Shown here in pieces: positions 50,799 to 59,901 of a stretch of DNA of 64,000 bases; positions within the stretch are counted from its first letter, which is position 1, and every line of letters starts with the position of its first letter. The stretch is from CAYWKS01 sp964458935. GTDB lineage: Bacteria; Planctomycetota; Phycisphaerae; Phycisphaerales; Zrk34. Under the pieces are notes generated by a model. That model searched no databases, was not told the origin of the DNA, and saw only the letters and a list, made by a program, of their open reading frames with translations. A program made the translations under genes and the position numbers. The stretch spans positions 60,725 through 124,724 of the forward strand of contig CAYWKS010000009.1 in NCBI GenBank assembly GCA_964458935.1, in the 5' to 3' direction.

Positions 50799-53732
50799 AT
50801 GGGCGTGTTGAAACACATCGACTTCCAGGTCCCGGGTTTTGGCGAGTTCGCCGCCGGCCCGCAACTCCTGCATCGCTACGCGTCGCTGGTGCTCGAAGCG
50901 GGGCCCGTGGCGTGGTGGCGGCTGGATGAGAGCGACGGCGTCACGGCGGCCGACGCGGTCTCCGGGCTCGACGCGACCTACCAGCCCAGCGCCGGCGGCG
51001 CGTGGCTCGGCGGCACGCAGGCGGTAGCGGGGCTGTTCCCGTATGGCTCGACCGCCGCCGCCCGCTTCGATGGCACCGGCTATTGCGCCGTCCCATCGAG
51101 CGACCTGATCAACACCGCGCCCGCCTATGACCGCCGCACCACCGCCGCGTGGTTCAGCGTGGACGACGCCCAGGCCGACTGGCAGGTGATCTTCGAGGAA
51201 GGCGGCTACGTCAGCGGCATCAACCTCTACGTCCACCAGGGCCGCGTCTACGGGTGCCTGTGGAGTTCGACGCATCCGATCCTCACGCTCAGCGCGCCGA
51301 TTCAGCGCGGCGCGGCGTACTTCTTCGTCACCGTCTTTGATGCGCCCGCCATGACGTTCACGGCCTACCTCAACGGCGTATCGATCGGCCAGGTCAGCCT
51401 GCCGGGTGACAGCGCGATGCCGACCCACGCCGGCGCGGTGCACATCGCCAAAGCCGACCGCACGACCAACCACCTCGGCCAGGGTCTAGACGACAAGCAC
51501 TTTGCCGGTGTGATCGACCAGGTCATGTTGTACAACGCCGCGCTGGACGCGGCCACGATCCGGAGCATCTACCTCGCCGCCACCGAGCCGCCGCCCGTCC
51601 TGGCGCAGACTTCGGATGGGGCGTTTGTGGATCGACCGGCCGCCGGTGAACCACAGTCGCTGCAGTTCCACCTGGCGCCGGGACCAAATGTCGCTTTCCT
51701 CGAGCAGGACCTCGGCGGCGATCGGCCGGTGCTCGCCTCACGCCTGCTCGTCAATGCTGAGGCGGCGTCCGGCGGGGCCGCGACTCTGCTCGACGCCCTC
51801 GACAGCAGCGAAACGCCGCTCTACCGCGTTGTCTATGACGCGGTCCTGCACAGGGTCAGCCTGTGTGCCGCCGACGCCGACCCGGTCGGCCATGACCTCG
51901 TGGGCGGGCTGGCCTGGCATTGCATCGAAACCCGCCTCAATGCCGGTGCCCCATCATTGACGTTGCACGTCAACGGCAGGCTGGTCGCCCAGGCGCCCGC
52001 CGTGACCGTCCCGGTGCGGTCGCTGCGGCTTGGCGCGATGGACAAGCAGACCGACCTGGCTGGCTCGATCCTGATCGACGAGTGGATCATCGCCGACGAA
52101 CCGATCGGTGTCGTCACGGCGAAACCGCGCTCGGAACACGCGGATGACCCGGCCCGCTGGCTGGTCATCTACAACACCGCGTCCGCCGACTCGGTGGCGT
52201 GGGCCGAGCACTACCGTTCCGCCCGCGGCGTGCCCTACGGCAACCTGCTGGGGCTGCCGCTGTCGACCGGCGAGACCGTGGCGGCGCACGACCTGCTGGA
52301 CCTGCAATCGGAACTGACGGCGTATCTCGCCGACAACGACCCGCAGCAGGCAATCATGGGCATTGTGCTGGGTTTCGGCGTGCCGGGCTACGCCGTCATC
52401 AACGGCTGGGCCACGCCCATCAGCCCCATGCTCCAGTGCCTGGATGGCGATGACGAGCCGATCGCGAATCCGCTCGCAGGCCTCAGGCACTCGACGCGAC
52501 CGACCCGCGCGACCATGCAGGGCCGCTTCCTCGTCGCACGGGTCGACGCGCCGGCGCTTGTGGATGCGATCGCGATGGTGGATCGTGCCACCGCTCTGAT
52601 GACCGATGGACCAGGGGATGGGGCGGATGCAACGGTGTGGTTGGATGCGGTGACGCCCGGGCCCGTGTACGCGTCGATGCAACAGACTATGATCGACTGG
52701 TCACAGAGCGTCGACGCCCAGGCGCTGCGACTGCCCCTGATCGCAACCGCACCAGCCGATCCGCCTTCGGAGGTCCGTTTCGACCGCGTGACGAACGACG
52801 GTTTCTTCTGGGGTTTTCGCGATGCGGTGCCGAGCCAGGGGTTCTTCGGTGATCCCGCGGGCCGCCGTGTCTTCGCGGCTCAATTGAATGATGTAACGGC
52901 CACGGCACCGACGCTGCGGCAGGCGGACGATGCGAACTGGGCTTCCGCGTCGCTGAAGCACGGCTACGCCGCGACCATCGGCATCGCGCACCCGATCACC
53001 CTGACCGCCTGGCCGGAGGCGTGGTCGTTCTACAACGCCGTGCGCGACGGGTGGACGTTGGCCGAGGCATGGTGGGCGAGTTCGCCCCTCTGGCGTGCGG
53101 GTGTCATGTTCATCGGTGACCCGCTGCTCAAGGTCGAGTTGCCGTTGAACGGGTGGAACGTGTACGGCCCGTTCACCGATTGGGCCGGGGTGCGCTTCGA
53201 TCAGCCCGCGGCCATGACGCGCGAATCGTCGACCCGCCTGCCTTTGCAGGGCGAACTGCTGCCGGCCGATGGTTCACCCGCCCTGTACGTCGTGAGGCAT
53301 GTCGACTCGCATGGCCGCGAGTCATCGGCCCTGAAACACGTCCGCCGGGTCTACGAAGATGGTGTGATGTTGCGGCAGCCTGAGTTGCCCCTGTGGCCCG
53401 GCGATCCCGATTGGCGCCCGCAGCAGCACGATGCGGCATGGCGCATCCATGTATTCTGGGCTTCGGCGATGGACCGGAGCGAAGTCGAGCGGGTCCTGCT
53501 GCTCACTCAGCGGCCGGGGGAGGCAGCCGTTGTCGCCCATGAACTGACGCCGCCCCGGGACGCCAGGCAACTCGCAATTGACCATGTGCCGGCTGCCGAG
53601 CCGCTGCGATTGGCCCTGCGGCTGATCGGCCCAGACGGCGGCGTCGTGCAGACGACGTGGTCGGCCTGGTTGACGCGGACTACCGTCGCGCCGCGCAACC
53701 TCAAACCCATCCCCCCGGAGTCCGCTGAGTAA
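50799..53732 (+). CDS. Large appendage protein: LamG domain plus TIGR03790-like domain
   Basis: A 977-residue protein without a signal peptide. Residues about 40-265 form a LamG/concanavalin-like lectin domain (GPVAWWRLDESDG, AARFDGTGYCAVPSS, VIDQVMLYNAALDAATIRSI). A second beta-sandwich follows to about 445. Residues 450-790 look like TIGR03790 (WLVIYNTASADSVAWAEHYR, GVPYGNLLGLPLSTGE, then KHGYAATIGIAHPITLTAWP and MFIGDPLLKVELP). The end is an Ig/fibronectin-like region. TIGR03790 is a family I know from genomes with the PEP-CTERM/exosortase system. Here it sits in a row of virion-type genes, suggesting a receptor-binding appendage. Confidence 0.72.
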   Translation: MGVLKHIDFQVPGFGEFAAGPQLLHRYASLVLEAGPVAWWRLDESDGVTAADAVSGLDATYQPSAGGAWLGGTQAVAGLFPYGSTAAARFDGTGYCAVPSSDLINTAPAYDRRTTAAWFSVDDAQADWQVIFEEGGYVSGINLYVHQGRVYGCLWSSTHPILTLSAPIQRGAAYFFVTVFDAPAMTFTAYLNGVSIGQVSLPGDSAMPTHAGAVHIAKADRTTNHLGQGLDDKHFAGVIDQVMLYNAALDAATIRSIYLAATEPPPVLAQTSDGAFVDRPAAGEPQSLQFHLAPGPNVAFLEQDLGGDRPVLASRLLVNAEAASGGAATLLDALDSSETPLYRVVYDAVLHRVSLCAADADPVGHDLVGGLAWHCIETRLNAGAPSLTLHVNGRLVAQAPAVTVPVRSLRLGAMDKQTDLAGSILIDEWIIADEPIGVVTAKPRSEHADDPARWLVIYNTASADSVAWAEHYRSARGVPYGNLLGLPLSTGETVAAHDLLDLQSELTAYLADNDPQQAIMGIVLGFGVPGYAVINGWATPISPMLQCLDGDDEPIANPLAGLRHSTRPTRATMQGRFLVARVDAPALVDAIAMVDRATALMTDGPGDGADATVWLDAVTPGPVYASMQQTMIDWSQSVDAQALRLPLIATAPADPPSEVRFDRVTNDGFFWGFRDAVPSQGFFGDPAGRRVFAAQLNDVTATAPTLRQADDANWASASLKHGYAATIGIAHPITLTAWPEAWSFYNAVRDGWTLAEAWWASSPLWRAGVMFIGDPLLKVELPLNGWNVYGPFTDWAGVRFDQPAAMTRESSTRLPLQGELLPADGSPALYVVRHVDSHGRESSALKHVRRVYEDGVMLRQPELPLWPGDPDWRPQQHDAAWRIHVFWASAMDRSEVERVLLLTQRPGEAAVVAHELTPPRDARQLAIDHVPAAEPLRLALRLIGPDGGVVQTTWSAWLTRTTVAPRNLKPIPPESAE

Positions 53733-53741
53733 GGAGGTCGG

Positions 53742-55325
53742 ATGAACGTCCTGGCAACCGCCACTTTGAGCGGTCTCGAGCGGCTCGATCGGGATCGGCG
53801 TATGACCGAACCGGTGACGTGGATCGAGGGTCGGCCGCGTCCCGACATCCGGGTGGATGCGATCGCCTTGGCGGGGCGGGCCGACCGGCGCACCGCGACG
53901 CTGTCATGGTGGCCGGGCGACGCGTGGGATGCGCCCGTCGCCGGACAGCGTGCGATCGTGCTGTATCCAGTCGCCCTGCAAGGCGGTGAAGCCCGGTGGA
54001 TCGGCCTGGTTGCGGGCCGTATCACCAGCTCGGCACAACGCACCGCAAACGGCGAAGCTCGCGCGATCGCAACACTTGTGGGCGATTGGGCGGAACGCCT
54101 GGGCAATCCCGTGGATCGTGCACCCACCACCGCCACAGCGGGCGAAGCACTGAACATGATCGCCGCCGAAGTGGACCTGGACCTCGCGGCCTTGCCCGAC
54201 GCGATCATGACCGCGCCGCGTCGGTCAACACGGTCGGCGGGCCATTCCCTGGGCGACGCCTTGCAAGACGTGCTCGAAGAGCTCGGGTTGAGTGTGCAGC
54301 GCGACATGGTCGTGCAAGCGGCCGGGCTCAGGGATCATCGAACCCTCCGCCGCGACGAGGATGCGCGGCGGATCAACCTGGAGGCCGGGGCCGTGGGAAA
54401 CGCCGCGGCAACCGTCGCCGCGCTGCGGGCCGCCGCCGAAGCGGCCGCGCCCGTCAAGCTGATCGCGGCCGTGGATGGTCAGATCGTGGAGGGCACGTTC
54501 GAGCTGCTTCCCGCATGGAACCCGGCCCTGCAGGATGCATCGGACACCGAGTATGCCCGGGCGACCAGCACCGACTTCGACGCGTTCGCCGATGTGTTTC
54601 GGTTGTGGGTGCTCAATGAAGATGCGTCGCTCGATGCCCCGGTGTTTGATCTGACGAGCTTCCTGAGCAGCGACCGCACTATCGAGCCCCAACCGCTGCG
54701 TTTCGGACCGGCGCTCAGCGTCGGTGATCTCGGGCACAGCCTCGGTATCGTGGTGGAGCGATCCGTGGACGGCGGCGCGTCTTGGTCGCGCCAGCCGGGC
54801 CGCGCCGACGTGCTCGAAGACCGCGCCGGCATTCACCTCAATGACGACACGCTGGAACCGGCGCTGCTCGACGCGGTGCGGGCCGGCACGGCGAGCCTGC
54901 GGGTCACCGCGACGCTCCAGAGCCCTAACCCCATCGAGGCGGTCCGCTGGGTCGGCAACCCGTTCCGCGCGACACGGACGGTGCCCGCACGACGGTACGA
55001 ACTGGGTTCGCGGTTCGCGGTGCGTCGCATTCACCCCGGCAGCAGATACGCGGCCGAGGTGGCCGCCGGAACACGCACCGCCGACCTCGCCGATCAGACC
55101 ATCGAGCTCGGGGCATGGCTGACGGAACAGGCTCGGCGGGTGAACGCGCACGCCGCATCCGAAGTCACCGTGACGCCCACGCGATGCCTTTGGCACCTGC
55201 GGCCGGGCGATGTGGTTGAGCGGCTGGCGGGGCAACGCGCCGACGCCGTGATCGTCGCCATCGATCATGACTGGCTGCAGGGTCGCTCACGCTTGAGGTT
55301 GATCGGGTGCAGGGGCACCGGCTGA
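53742..55325 (+). CDS. Putative tail/baseplate protein
   Basis: A 527-residue protein with a perfect AAGGAGG site. The start (VLATATLSGLERLDRDRRM, then DAIALAGRADRRTATLSWWPGDAW) and repeated beta segments resemble baseplate-hub or gpD-like tail proteins, in which an early domain forms a beta-barrel. A helical segment LDLAALPDAIM follows, and a C-terminal domain ends DVVERLAGQRADAVIVAIDHD. No enzyme motif is seen. Function is inferred from neighbours and general form. Confidence 0.5.
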   Translation: MNVLATATLSGLERLDRDRRMTEPVTWIEGRPRPDIRVDAIALAGRADRRTATLSWWPGDAWDAPVAGQRAIVLYPVALQGGEARWIGLVAGRITSSAQRTANGEARAIATLVGDWAERLGNPVDRAPTTATAGEALNMIAAEVDLDLAALPDAIMTAPRRSTRSAGHSLGDALQDVLEELGLSVQRDMVVQAAGLRDHRTLRRDEDARRINLEAGAVGNAAATVAALRAAAEAAAPVKLIAAVDGQIVEGTFELLPAWNPALQDASDTEYARATSTDFDAFADVFRLWVLNEDASLDAPVFDLTSFLSSDRTIEPQPLRFGPALSVGDLGHSLGIVVERSVDGGASWSRQPGRADVLEDRAGIHLNDDTLEPALLDAVRAGTASLRVTATLQSPNPIEAVRWVGNPFRATRTVPARRYELGSRFAVRRIHPGSRYAAEVAAGTRTADLADQTIELGAWLTEQARRVNAHAASEVTVTPTRCLWHLRPGDVVERLAGQRADAVIVAIDHDWLQGRSRLRLIGCRGTG

Positions 55326-55379
55326 ACGTCAGTCGCACCCCCCGCCTGTCGGCACAACACACCTTCCGGAGGATTCGTG

Positions 55380-55856
55380 ATGTCCATCGTTCGTCGGGCC
55401 CCGTGGGTCATAGTCGCTGCCGCAGCGTGGCTGGCGGCGGGTTGCGGCTCGCCGCCGTCGGTCGTGCCGCTGCTCAACGTGACCGATCGTGTCCTCGCCA
55501 TCGAGCAGCGGTCGCTCCAGGAGCAAGCCGGGCAAGTCGCCGCGCACTTCGCGCAAAGCCGGGCCGCCTTGACCGACGCATTCGAGGCGGACCTCCAGAT
55601 GCGCAGCAGTCTGGAGAAGACGTGGGTCGCGGACCACGCGCTCGTCTACGCCGGCGCGTTGGAATCGCTGGCGCGGCAACAGTTCAAGCAGGAGCAGGCG
55701 CTGGCGACGCGGCGTGAGAACCTTCAGATCGCCCGCGATGTGCAGGCACGTGCGATCGAGCTGCTGCAGCGCCAGGACCGCTTGTTCGAGGCGGTGCCGG
55801 ACGTGAGACGGCGGTCGATGCAGCTTCTTTCGAAGGAGGACGGCGATGAACGATAG
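55380..55856 (+). CDS. Coiled-coil lipoprotein of the phage-like cluster
   Basis: A 158-residue lipoprotein: signal with lipobox AWLAAGC, then a long helix (LAIEQRSLQEQAGQVAAHFA ... RENLQIARDVQARAIELLQ). GGAGGATT precedes ATG 55380, and the next gene overlaps by 11 bases. An outer-membrane lipoprotein with a long helix next to a holin-like gene recalls spanin o-subunits, although it is longer than most. That role is a guess. Confidence 0.5.
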   Translation: MSIVRRAPWVIVAAAAWLAAGCGSPPSVVPLLNVTDRVLAIEQRSLQEQAGQVAAHFAQSRAALTDAFEADLQMRSSLEKTWVADHALVYAGALESLARQQFKQEQALATRRENLQIARDVQARAIELLQRQDRLFEAVPDVRRRSMQLLSKEDGDER

Positions 55857-56118
55857 AGCGAATCGGCATCGGTCGCTGCGGGATATCGTGACCGAGCGCG
55901 TTGACGTGAAGTGGGCGGAGTTCGAGGCCGAGCACCCGCACCTCGCCGCCGCTGTCACGCGGACGGTCATCATCGATACCGCGGTCGAACGGGTGGCCGA
56001 CGACCCGGCGGTGCGGGATGCGCTGGACCAGGCCGCGCGTGACAAGGCCTCGCTCGCGGTCACCGAGCACGTTGTGGGTGTCATCGATCGATGGGTGCGT
56101 CGAGTCTTGGCGCTGTAA
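55846..56118 (+). CDS. Small helical protein of the phage-like cluster
   Basis: A 90-residue, charged helical protein (RSLRDIVTERVDVKWAEFEA ... VTEHVVGVIDRWVRRVLAL). AAGGAGGAC precedes it and it overlaps the lipoprotein gene by 11 bases. The amphipathic C-terminus could bind membrane. Not recognised. Confidence 0.5.
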   Translation: MNDRANRHRSLRDIVTERVDVKWAEFEAEHPHLAAAVTRTVIIDTAVERVADDPAVRDALDQAARDKASLAVTEHVVGVIDRWVRRVLAL

Positions 56119-56138
56119 ACAGCGGGAGGTTACGAACG

Positions 56139-56354
56139 ATGAAGCGTTTCATGTCGCGGAAGTTCATCATGGCCATGGCGGCCCAGGCCGTCGCGGTCGT
56201 GGCGATGATCTGGCCGGAGCATCAGGATCGCGTCGGGGCGGTGATCCAGTCGGTCGCGGCGCTGGCGGTGGCGGTGCTGACCGCCATCGGATACATCCGC
56301 GCCGAGGCATCGGTGGATCGCGCGGGGCTGGGCAAGCGAACGGGCGAGCCGTGA
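56139..56354 (+). CDS. Holin-like small membrane protein
   Basis: A 71-residue protein with two membrane helices: FIMAMAAQAVAVVAMIWP and AVIQSVAALAVAVLTAIGYI. They are joined by a short charged turn, with a basic N-terminus and charged tail. This is the layout of class II-type phage holins, and it is the last gene of the phage-like set. GGGAGG lies upstream. No endolysin gene adjoins, so it may have another role. Confidence 0.6.
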   Translation: MKRFMSRKFIMAMAAQAVAVVAMIWPEHQDRVGAVIQSVAALAVAVLTAIGYIRAEASVDRAGLGKRTGEP

Positions 56355-56392
56355 GTCTTGCCATGCCGCCACGGCAGACGTAGGCTTGGATC

Positions 56393-56911
56393 ATGCATGC
56401 AAGCGTGATTCGCGTGGCCATGGTGCTGAGCGTGAGTGCGATGACCGGTTGCCTGGGCCTTGAGCCGAAGGGCGGTCGCGGGCTGGAGGCCTATCGAGGC
56501 GCCACGACCTGGCCCTTCGTGCCGACCGGCATGCGGGTTCACCCGTTCACAAGCATCGAGTACGACGCACAGCGGAACAGCCATGTGCTCGAGGCGCGGA
56601 TCGAGATGCTCGATCCCGTCGGCGACATGACCAAGGCCGTGGGTCAGTTGCGATTCGAGCTGTACCGGTTGGGCCGCCAGGCCTCGGCGGGGCCGTCGCA
56701 AGCACGCCTGCTGTATTCGTGGGACGCGGAACTGCGGACGATCGAGGAGAACCGCAGCCATTTCGACCCGATCACGCGGACCTACCTGTTCAAGCTGAAG
56801 CTCGACCGGCCTCCGGAGCAGGGCGAACACCTGCGCGTCGTTGCTCAGTTCACCGATCCCGGCGAGCGGCACATGACCGCCCAGGCCGAGCTCACCTACT
56901 CCCGGGACTAG
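56393..56911 (+). CDS. Lipoprotein of unknown function
   Basis: A 172-residue lipoprotein with lipobox VSAMTGC. The mature part is beta-rich (VHPFTSIEYDAQRNSHVLEA, AVGQLRFELYRLG, FDPITRTYLFKLKLDRPP). It lies 38 bases after the holin-like gene but reads like a cell-envelope protein. Whether it belongs to the phage-like set or to the cell is uncertain. Confidence 0.65.
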   Translation: MHASVIRVAMVLSVSAMTGCLGLEPKGGRGLEAYRGATTWPFVPTGMRVHPFTSIEYDAQRNSHVLEARIEMLDPVGDMTKAVGQLRFELYRLGRQASAGPSQARLLYSWDAELRTIEENRSHFDPITRTYLFKLKLDRPPEQGEHLRVVAQFTDPGERHMTAQAELTYSRD

Positions 56912-56927
56912 AGACGAGCGTCGGCCT

Positions 56928-58301
56928 TTACGAGGACGCGTTGCTGATCACGCGGCGGGATTCATCCAGCAGGGCATGCGCCTCCGCTTCGCTGCTCGCT
57001 TCCGCGATGAGGCGCATGATCGGCTCGGTGTTCGAGGCACGCACATGGACCCAACCACGATCGCTGTCGATGCGGATGCCGTCCTGTTGATCGACGTGCT
57101 GGTCGGCGTAGTGCGCCGCAAGGGCCTCGACGGCGCGGTCGGCGAGCCCGGGCGTGATCGGTGTCTTGTCCTTCACGATGGCGTAGCTGGGTATCGACGC
57201 GACCAGGTCGCTGACCTGGCCGTCCGCGCCGGCGAGCAGCTCGAGGATCAGCGCGATCCCGGTGAGCGAATCGCGGACGTTGACGATCTCCGGCCAGATC
57301 ACGCCGCCGTTGCCTTCGCCGCCGATCACGCATCCGTGCTCCGTCATGGCGGCCGAGACGTTCGCCTCGCCGACCGGCGTGCGGTGGACCACCTGCCCGA
57401 AACGCCGGGCGATGTCGTCGATCATGCGGCTGGTCGAGAGGTTGGCCGCCGCCGGGCCCGGCGTTCGGGACATCACCGCCAGCGCCGCCAGCGCCAGCGT
57501 GTACTCCTCGCCGATGTAGCGGCCCTTCTCGTCGACCAGCGCCAGTCGATCCGCGTCGGGGTCCTGGGCCATGCCGATGTCGCCGCCATGCTCCTGCACC
57601 GCCTGGCACAGGCCCGCGAGGTTGACCGCCGTCGGCTCGGGCACGTGTGGAAACAGCCCGGTCGGCTCATGGTAGAGATGGACCAGTTCCACGCCGAGCG
57701 TTTCGAGCAATTGCGCCGTCGCCGGACCGCCCGCACCATGGACCGAGTCCAGCACGACCTTGGGGCGCCGTCGGCGTACGGCGTCCACGTCGATCCGATC
57801 GAGGACCCGCTCGATGTGGATGCGATTGGCCGACTCGTCCCGCCGCGCGTCCTGCAGGTCCGCCACCGCGGCGTAGTCGACGCGCCCGGCGTGAAATCGG
57901 TCGATAATGGCCTTCGCCTGCGGCGGCGGTGGCGCGACCCCGTCACGTGTCAGCGGCTTCAGGCCGTTCCATTCGATCGGGTTGTGGCTCGCGGTCGCGA
58001 CCATGCCGCCGTCTGCGCCGAGGTGATTGATCATGACCGCCACGGTCGGCGTCGCCACGATGCCCAGACACGTCACCCCGCAGCCCGCCCCGAGCAACCC
58101 CGCTACCGCGGCGTGTTCCACCATCGGCCCCGAGGGTCGGCTGTCACGACCGATCACCACGTGCGGATTCGCCCGGCCCGTCGCCGCCCGGACCTCCGAC
58201 GCGAACGCCCCGGCGAATCGACCGGCCGCCTCCGGCGTCATCGTCGAACCGATCCAGCCACGCATCCCGCTGACCGACAGCATCAAGGGCGCATCTTCCA
58301 A
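56928..58301 (-). CDS. Phosphohexomutase (GlmM/phosphomannomutase family)
   Basis: A 457-residue alpha-D-phosphohexomutase with all four domains: active-site Ser in MVATASHNPIEWNGLK, metal loop AQDPDADRLALVD, sugar loop GGEGNGGVIWPE and phosphate-binding RASNTEPIMRLIAEA. The start LMLSVSGMRGWIGS resembles phosphoglucosamine mutases, and GEGNGGV fits GlmM/PMM-type enzymes of this branch. Glucosamine, mannose or glucose phosphate cannot be separated by eye. TTG 58301 is used because CAGGAG lies seven bases upstream; ATG 58283 is an alternative. Confidence 0.9.
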   Translation of the reverse strand: MEDAPLMLSVSGMRGWIGSTMTPEAAGRFAGAFASEVRAATGRANPHVVIGRDSRPSGPMVEHAAVAGLLGAGCGVTCLGIVATPTVAVMINHLGADGGMVATASHNPIEWNGLKPLTRDGVAPPPPQAKAIIDRFHAGRVDYAAVADLQDARRDESANRIHIERVLDRIDVDAVRRRRPKVVLDSVHGAGGPATAQLLETLGVELVHLYHEPTGLFPHVPEPTAVNLAGLCQAVQEHGGDIGMAQDPDADRLALVDEKGRYIGEEYTLALAALAVMSRTPGPAAANLSTSRMIDDIARRFGQVVHRTPVGEANVSAAMTEHGCVIGGEGNGGVIWPEIVNVRDSLTGIALILELLAGADGQVSDLVASIPSYAIVKDKTPITPGLADRAVEALAAHYADQHVDQQDGIRIDSDRGWVHVRASNTEPIMRLIAEASSEAEAHALLDESRRVISNASS

Positions 58302-58529
58302 TGGCGAACTCCTGTCTCAAGCGTTGCCGTCGACGCGGCCACGCCGCCGTCCGGGCCGATCAGACTAACCGATTATCGGCCAGTCTCAAGCTCCGCCGCC
58401 CCCGCGCCGCCCCGATGACCGCCGCCTGATTGGCTGTTAACCTCAATCCCCGTCTCGCCGATAGCAACCATTGATGGAGTGCAGGCCGACCCGGCAGGGC
58501 GCTGACGATATGCGGGGGCTTTGGTTGCC

Positions 58530-59867
58530 ATGAAATGGTTGCGTGTGACATCGATTCGCGAAGGGGATTGCTACCCGCAGGCTGTCTTCCTGCCACGGGG
58601 CCAGAAAGTCATCCCCCCCAACACGCCCATCACCGCCCGGCACATCAGAATCCTGCTGCGGCAGAGCGCAGCCCAAGTCGTCCTGGCCGATTCGGCCGAT
58701 GAAGTCGCCGCCGCCGCTCAGCCCGTCTCGCCCACGGTGGAACCACCCGCGACGGTGACCGAGCCCCTGGCACCGCAGGACATCCCGGCGCCCGACCCCC
58801 AGGGCGAGCGGGCCCGCCTCCGCAAGCAGCGCATGGCCCGGGCCGATGACCTGATCGAGCAGCTCCGCGATCGCGCCGCGCAGGTGACGCCGCACTTCCC
58901 ACCCGAGCAGGTGGAGATCTGGGACCGGCGACCCGAAGCGGACTGCCCGTGGCTGCAGGGTGAGCAGCTCGCTTTCTTCCGAGAGAAGCATGTCGACGCG
59001 CTGCGCGACCTGTACGCGGCCGTCGAGGCCGGCCAGGATGTGCATGTTGATGCTTTCGCCCACATCATTGACGCGCTCTGGCCGCTGCTGCTTCACCATC
59101 GCGCCCGCTTCACCCAGTTGGCGCTGCTCGTCGAACGCCGCGATGATTACCTGCCCGACCACGCCATGTGCGTGGCCGTGCTCGCCATGGCCACGGCCGC
59201 CCAGTTGACCTGGTCCGAGGCGCACGTGCGCCAGGCCGGCCTCGCCGCGCTGACCTGCGACATGGGCATGCTCCTCATCCCCCAGCGCATCCGCATCGGC
59301 GGCGAGCAGCTCTCGGACATCGACCGCGGCCGCGTCCAGCGCCACACCGTCTACTCGGTTGCCATGCTCGATGCGATCCAAGGCGTCGCCGACGTCATCC
59401 GGCTCGCGGCGTGGCAACACCACGAGCGCGAGAACGGCAGCGGCTACCCGCAGAGCCTCCGCGGCGAAGCGATCTGCGACCTCGCCCGCGTCATCGCCGT
59501 CGCCGACGTCTTCGCCGCCCTGACCAGCCCGCGGCACTATCGCCGCAACCGCCTGCCCTACGTCGCCATGGAGCAGATGGTCCGCTCCGCCGCCGCCGGC
59601 CAGTTCTACAAGCCCGCGACCCGCGCCCTGGTTCAGGCGGCCGGGCTGTTCCCCGTCGGTTCGTACGTCAAGCTCTCCGACGACCGGATCGCCCGCGTGC
59701 TCGCCGCCAACGCCAACCACCTCGACCGGCCCGTCGTGCAGCCCATCAACGACGCCGGCGAGGCGACCGGCCCGGCCACCGACCTGTCGGGCATGCCCGC
59801 CAACGCCCTGGCCGTCGTCCGCCCCGTGGCCGGCCCGCTCGCCTCCGCCCAGCCCGCGGGGGCCTGA
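58530..59867 (+). CDS. HD-GYP-like domain protein with altered HD motif
   Basis: A 445-residue cytoplasmic protein. An N-terminal region (VTSIREGDCYPQAVFLPRGQ) resembles the domain that precedes many HD-GYP domains. The HD-GYP part (about 205-400) keeps QHHERENGSGYPQSL and VIAVADVFAALTSPRHYR. The HD itself reads ALTCDMGMLLIP instead of the usual LLHDIGK, so His is Cys and Lys is Met, while the following QRHTVYS keeps a His. It may bind but not hydrolyse cyclic di-GMP, or act on another substrate. Confidence 0.82.
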   Translation: MKWLRVTSIREGDCYPQAVFLPRGQKVIPPNTPITARHIRILLRQSAAQVVLADSADEVAAAAQPVSPTVEPPATVTEPLAPQDIPAPDPQGERARLRKQRMARADDLIEQLRDRAAQVTPHFPPEQVEIWDRRPEADCPWLQGEQLAFFREKHVDALRDLYAAVEAGQDVHVDAFAHIIDALWPLLLHHRARFTQLALLVERRDDYLPDHAMCVAVLAMATAAQLTWSEAHVRQAGLAALTCDMGMLLIPQRIRIGGEQLSDIDRGRVQRHTVYSVAMLDAIQGVADVIRLAAWQHHERENGSGYPQSLRGEAICDLARVIAVADVFAALTSPRHYRRNRLPYVAMEQMVRSAAAGQFYKPATRALVQAAGLFPVGSYVKLSDDRIARVLAANANHLDRPVVQPINDAGEATGPATDLSGMPANALAVVRPVAGPLASAQPAGA

Positions 59868-59901
59868 CCCGCCCGCCCGGCCCGGGCTGCTACCATGGGT
59901 C

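Noticed and set aside
29816..56354. A single intact prophage covering this whole span
   Set aside because: Genes at 35442-44170 are ordinary cell genes, and no integrase, attachment repeats, replication genes, tape measure or endolysin were seen.
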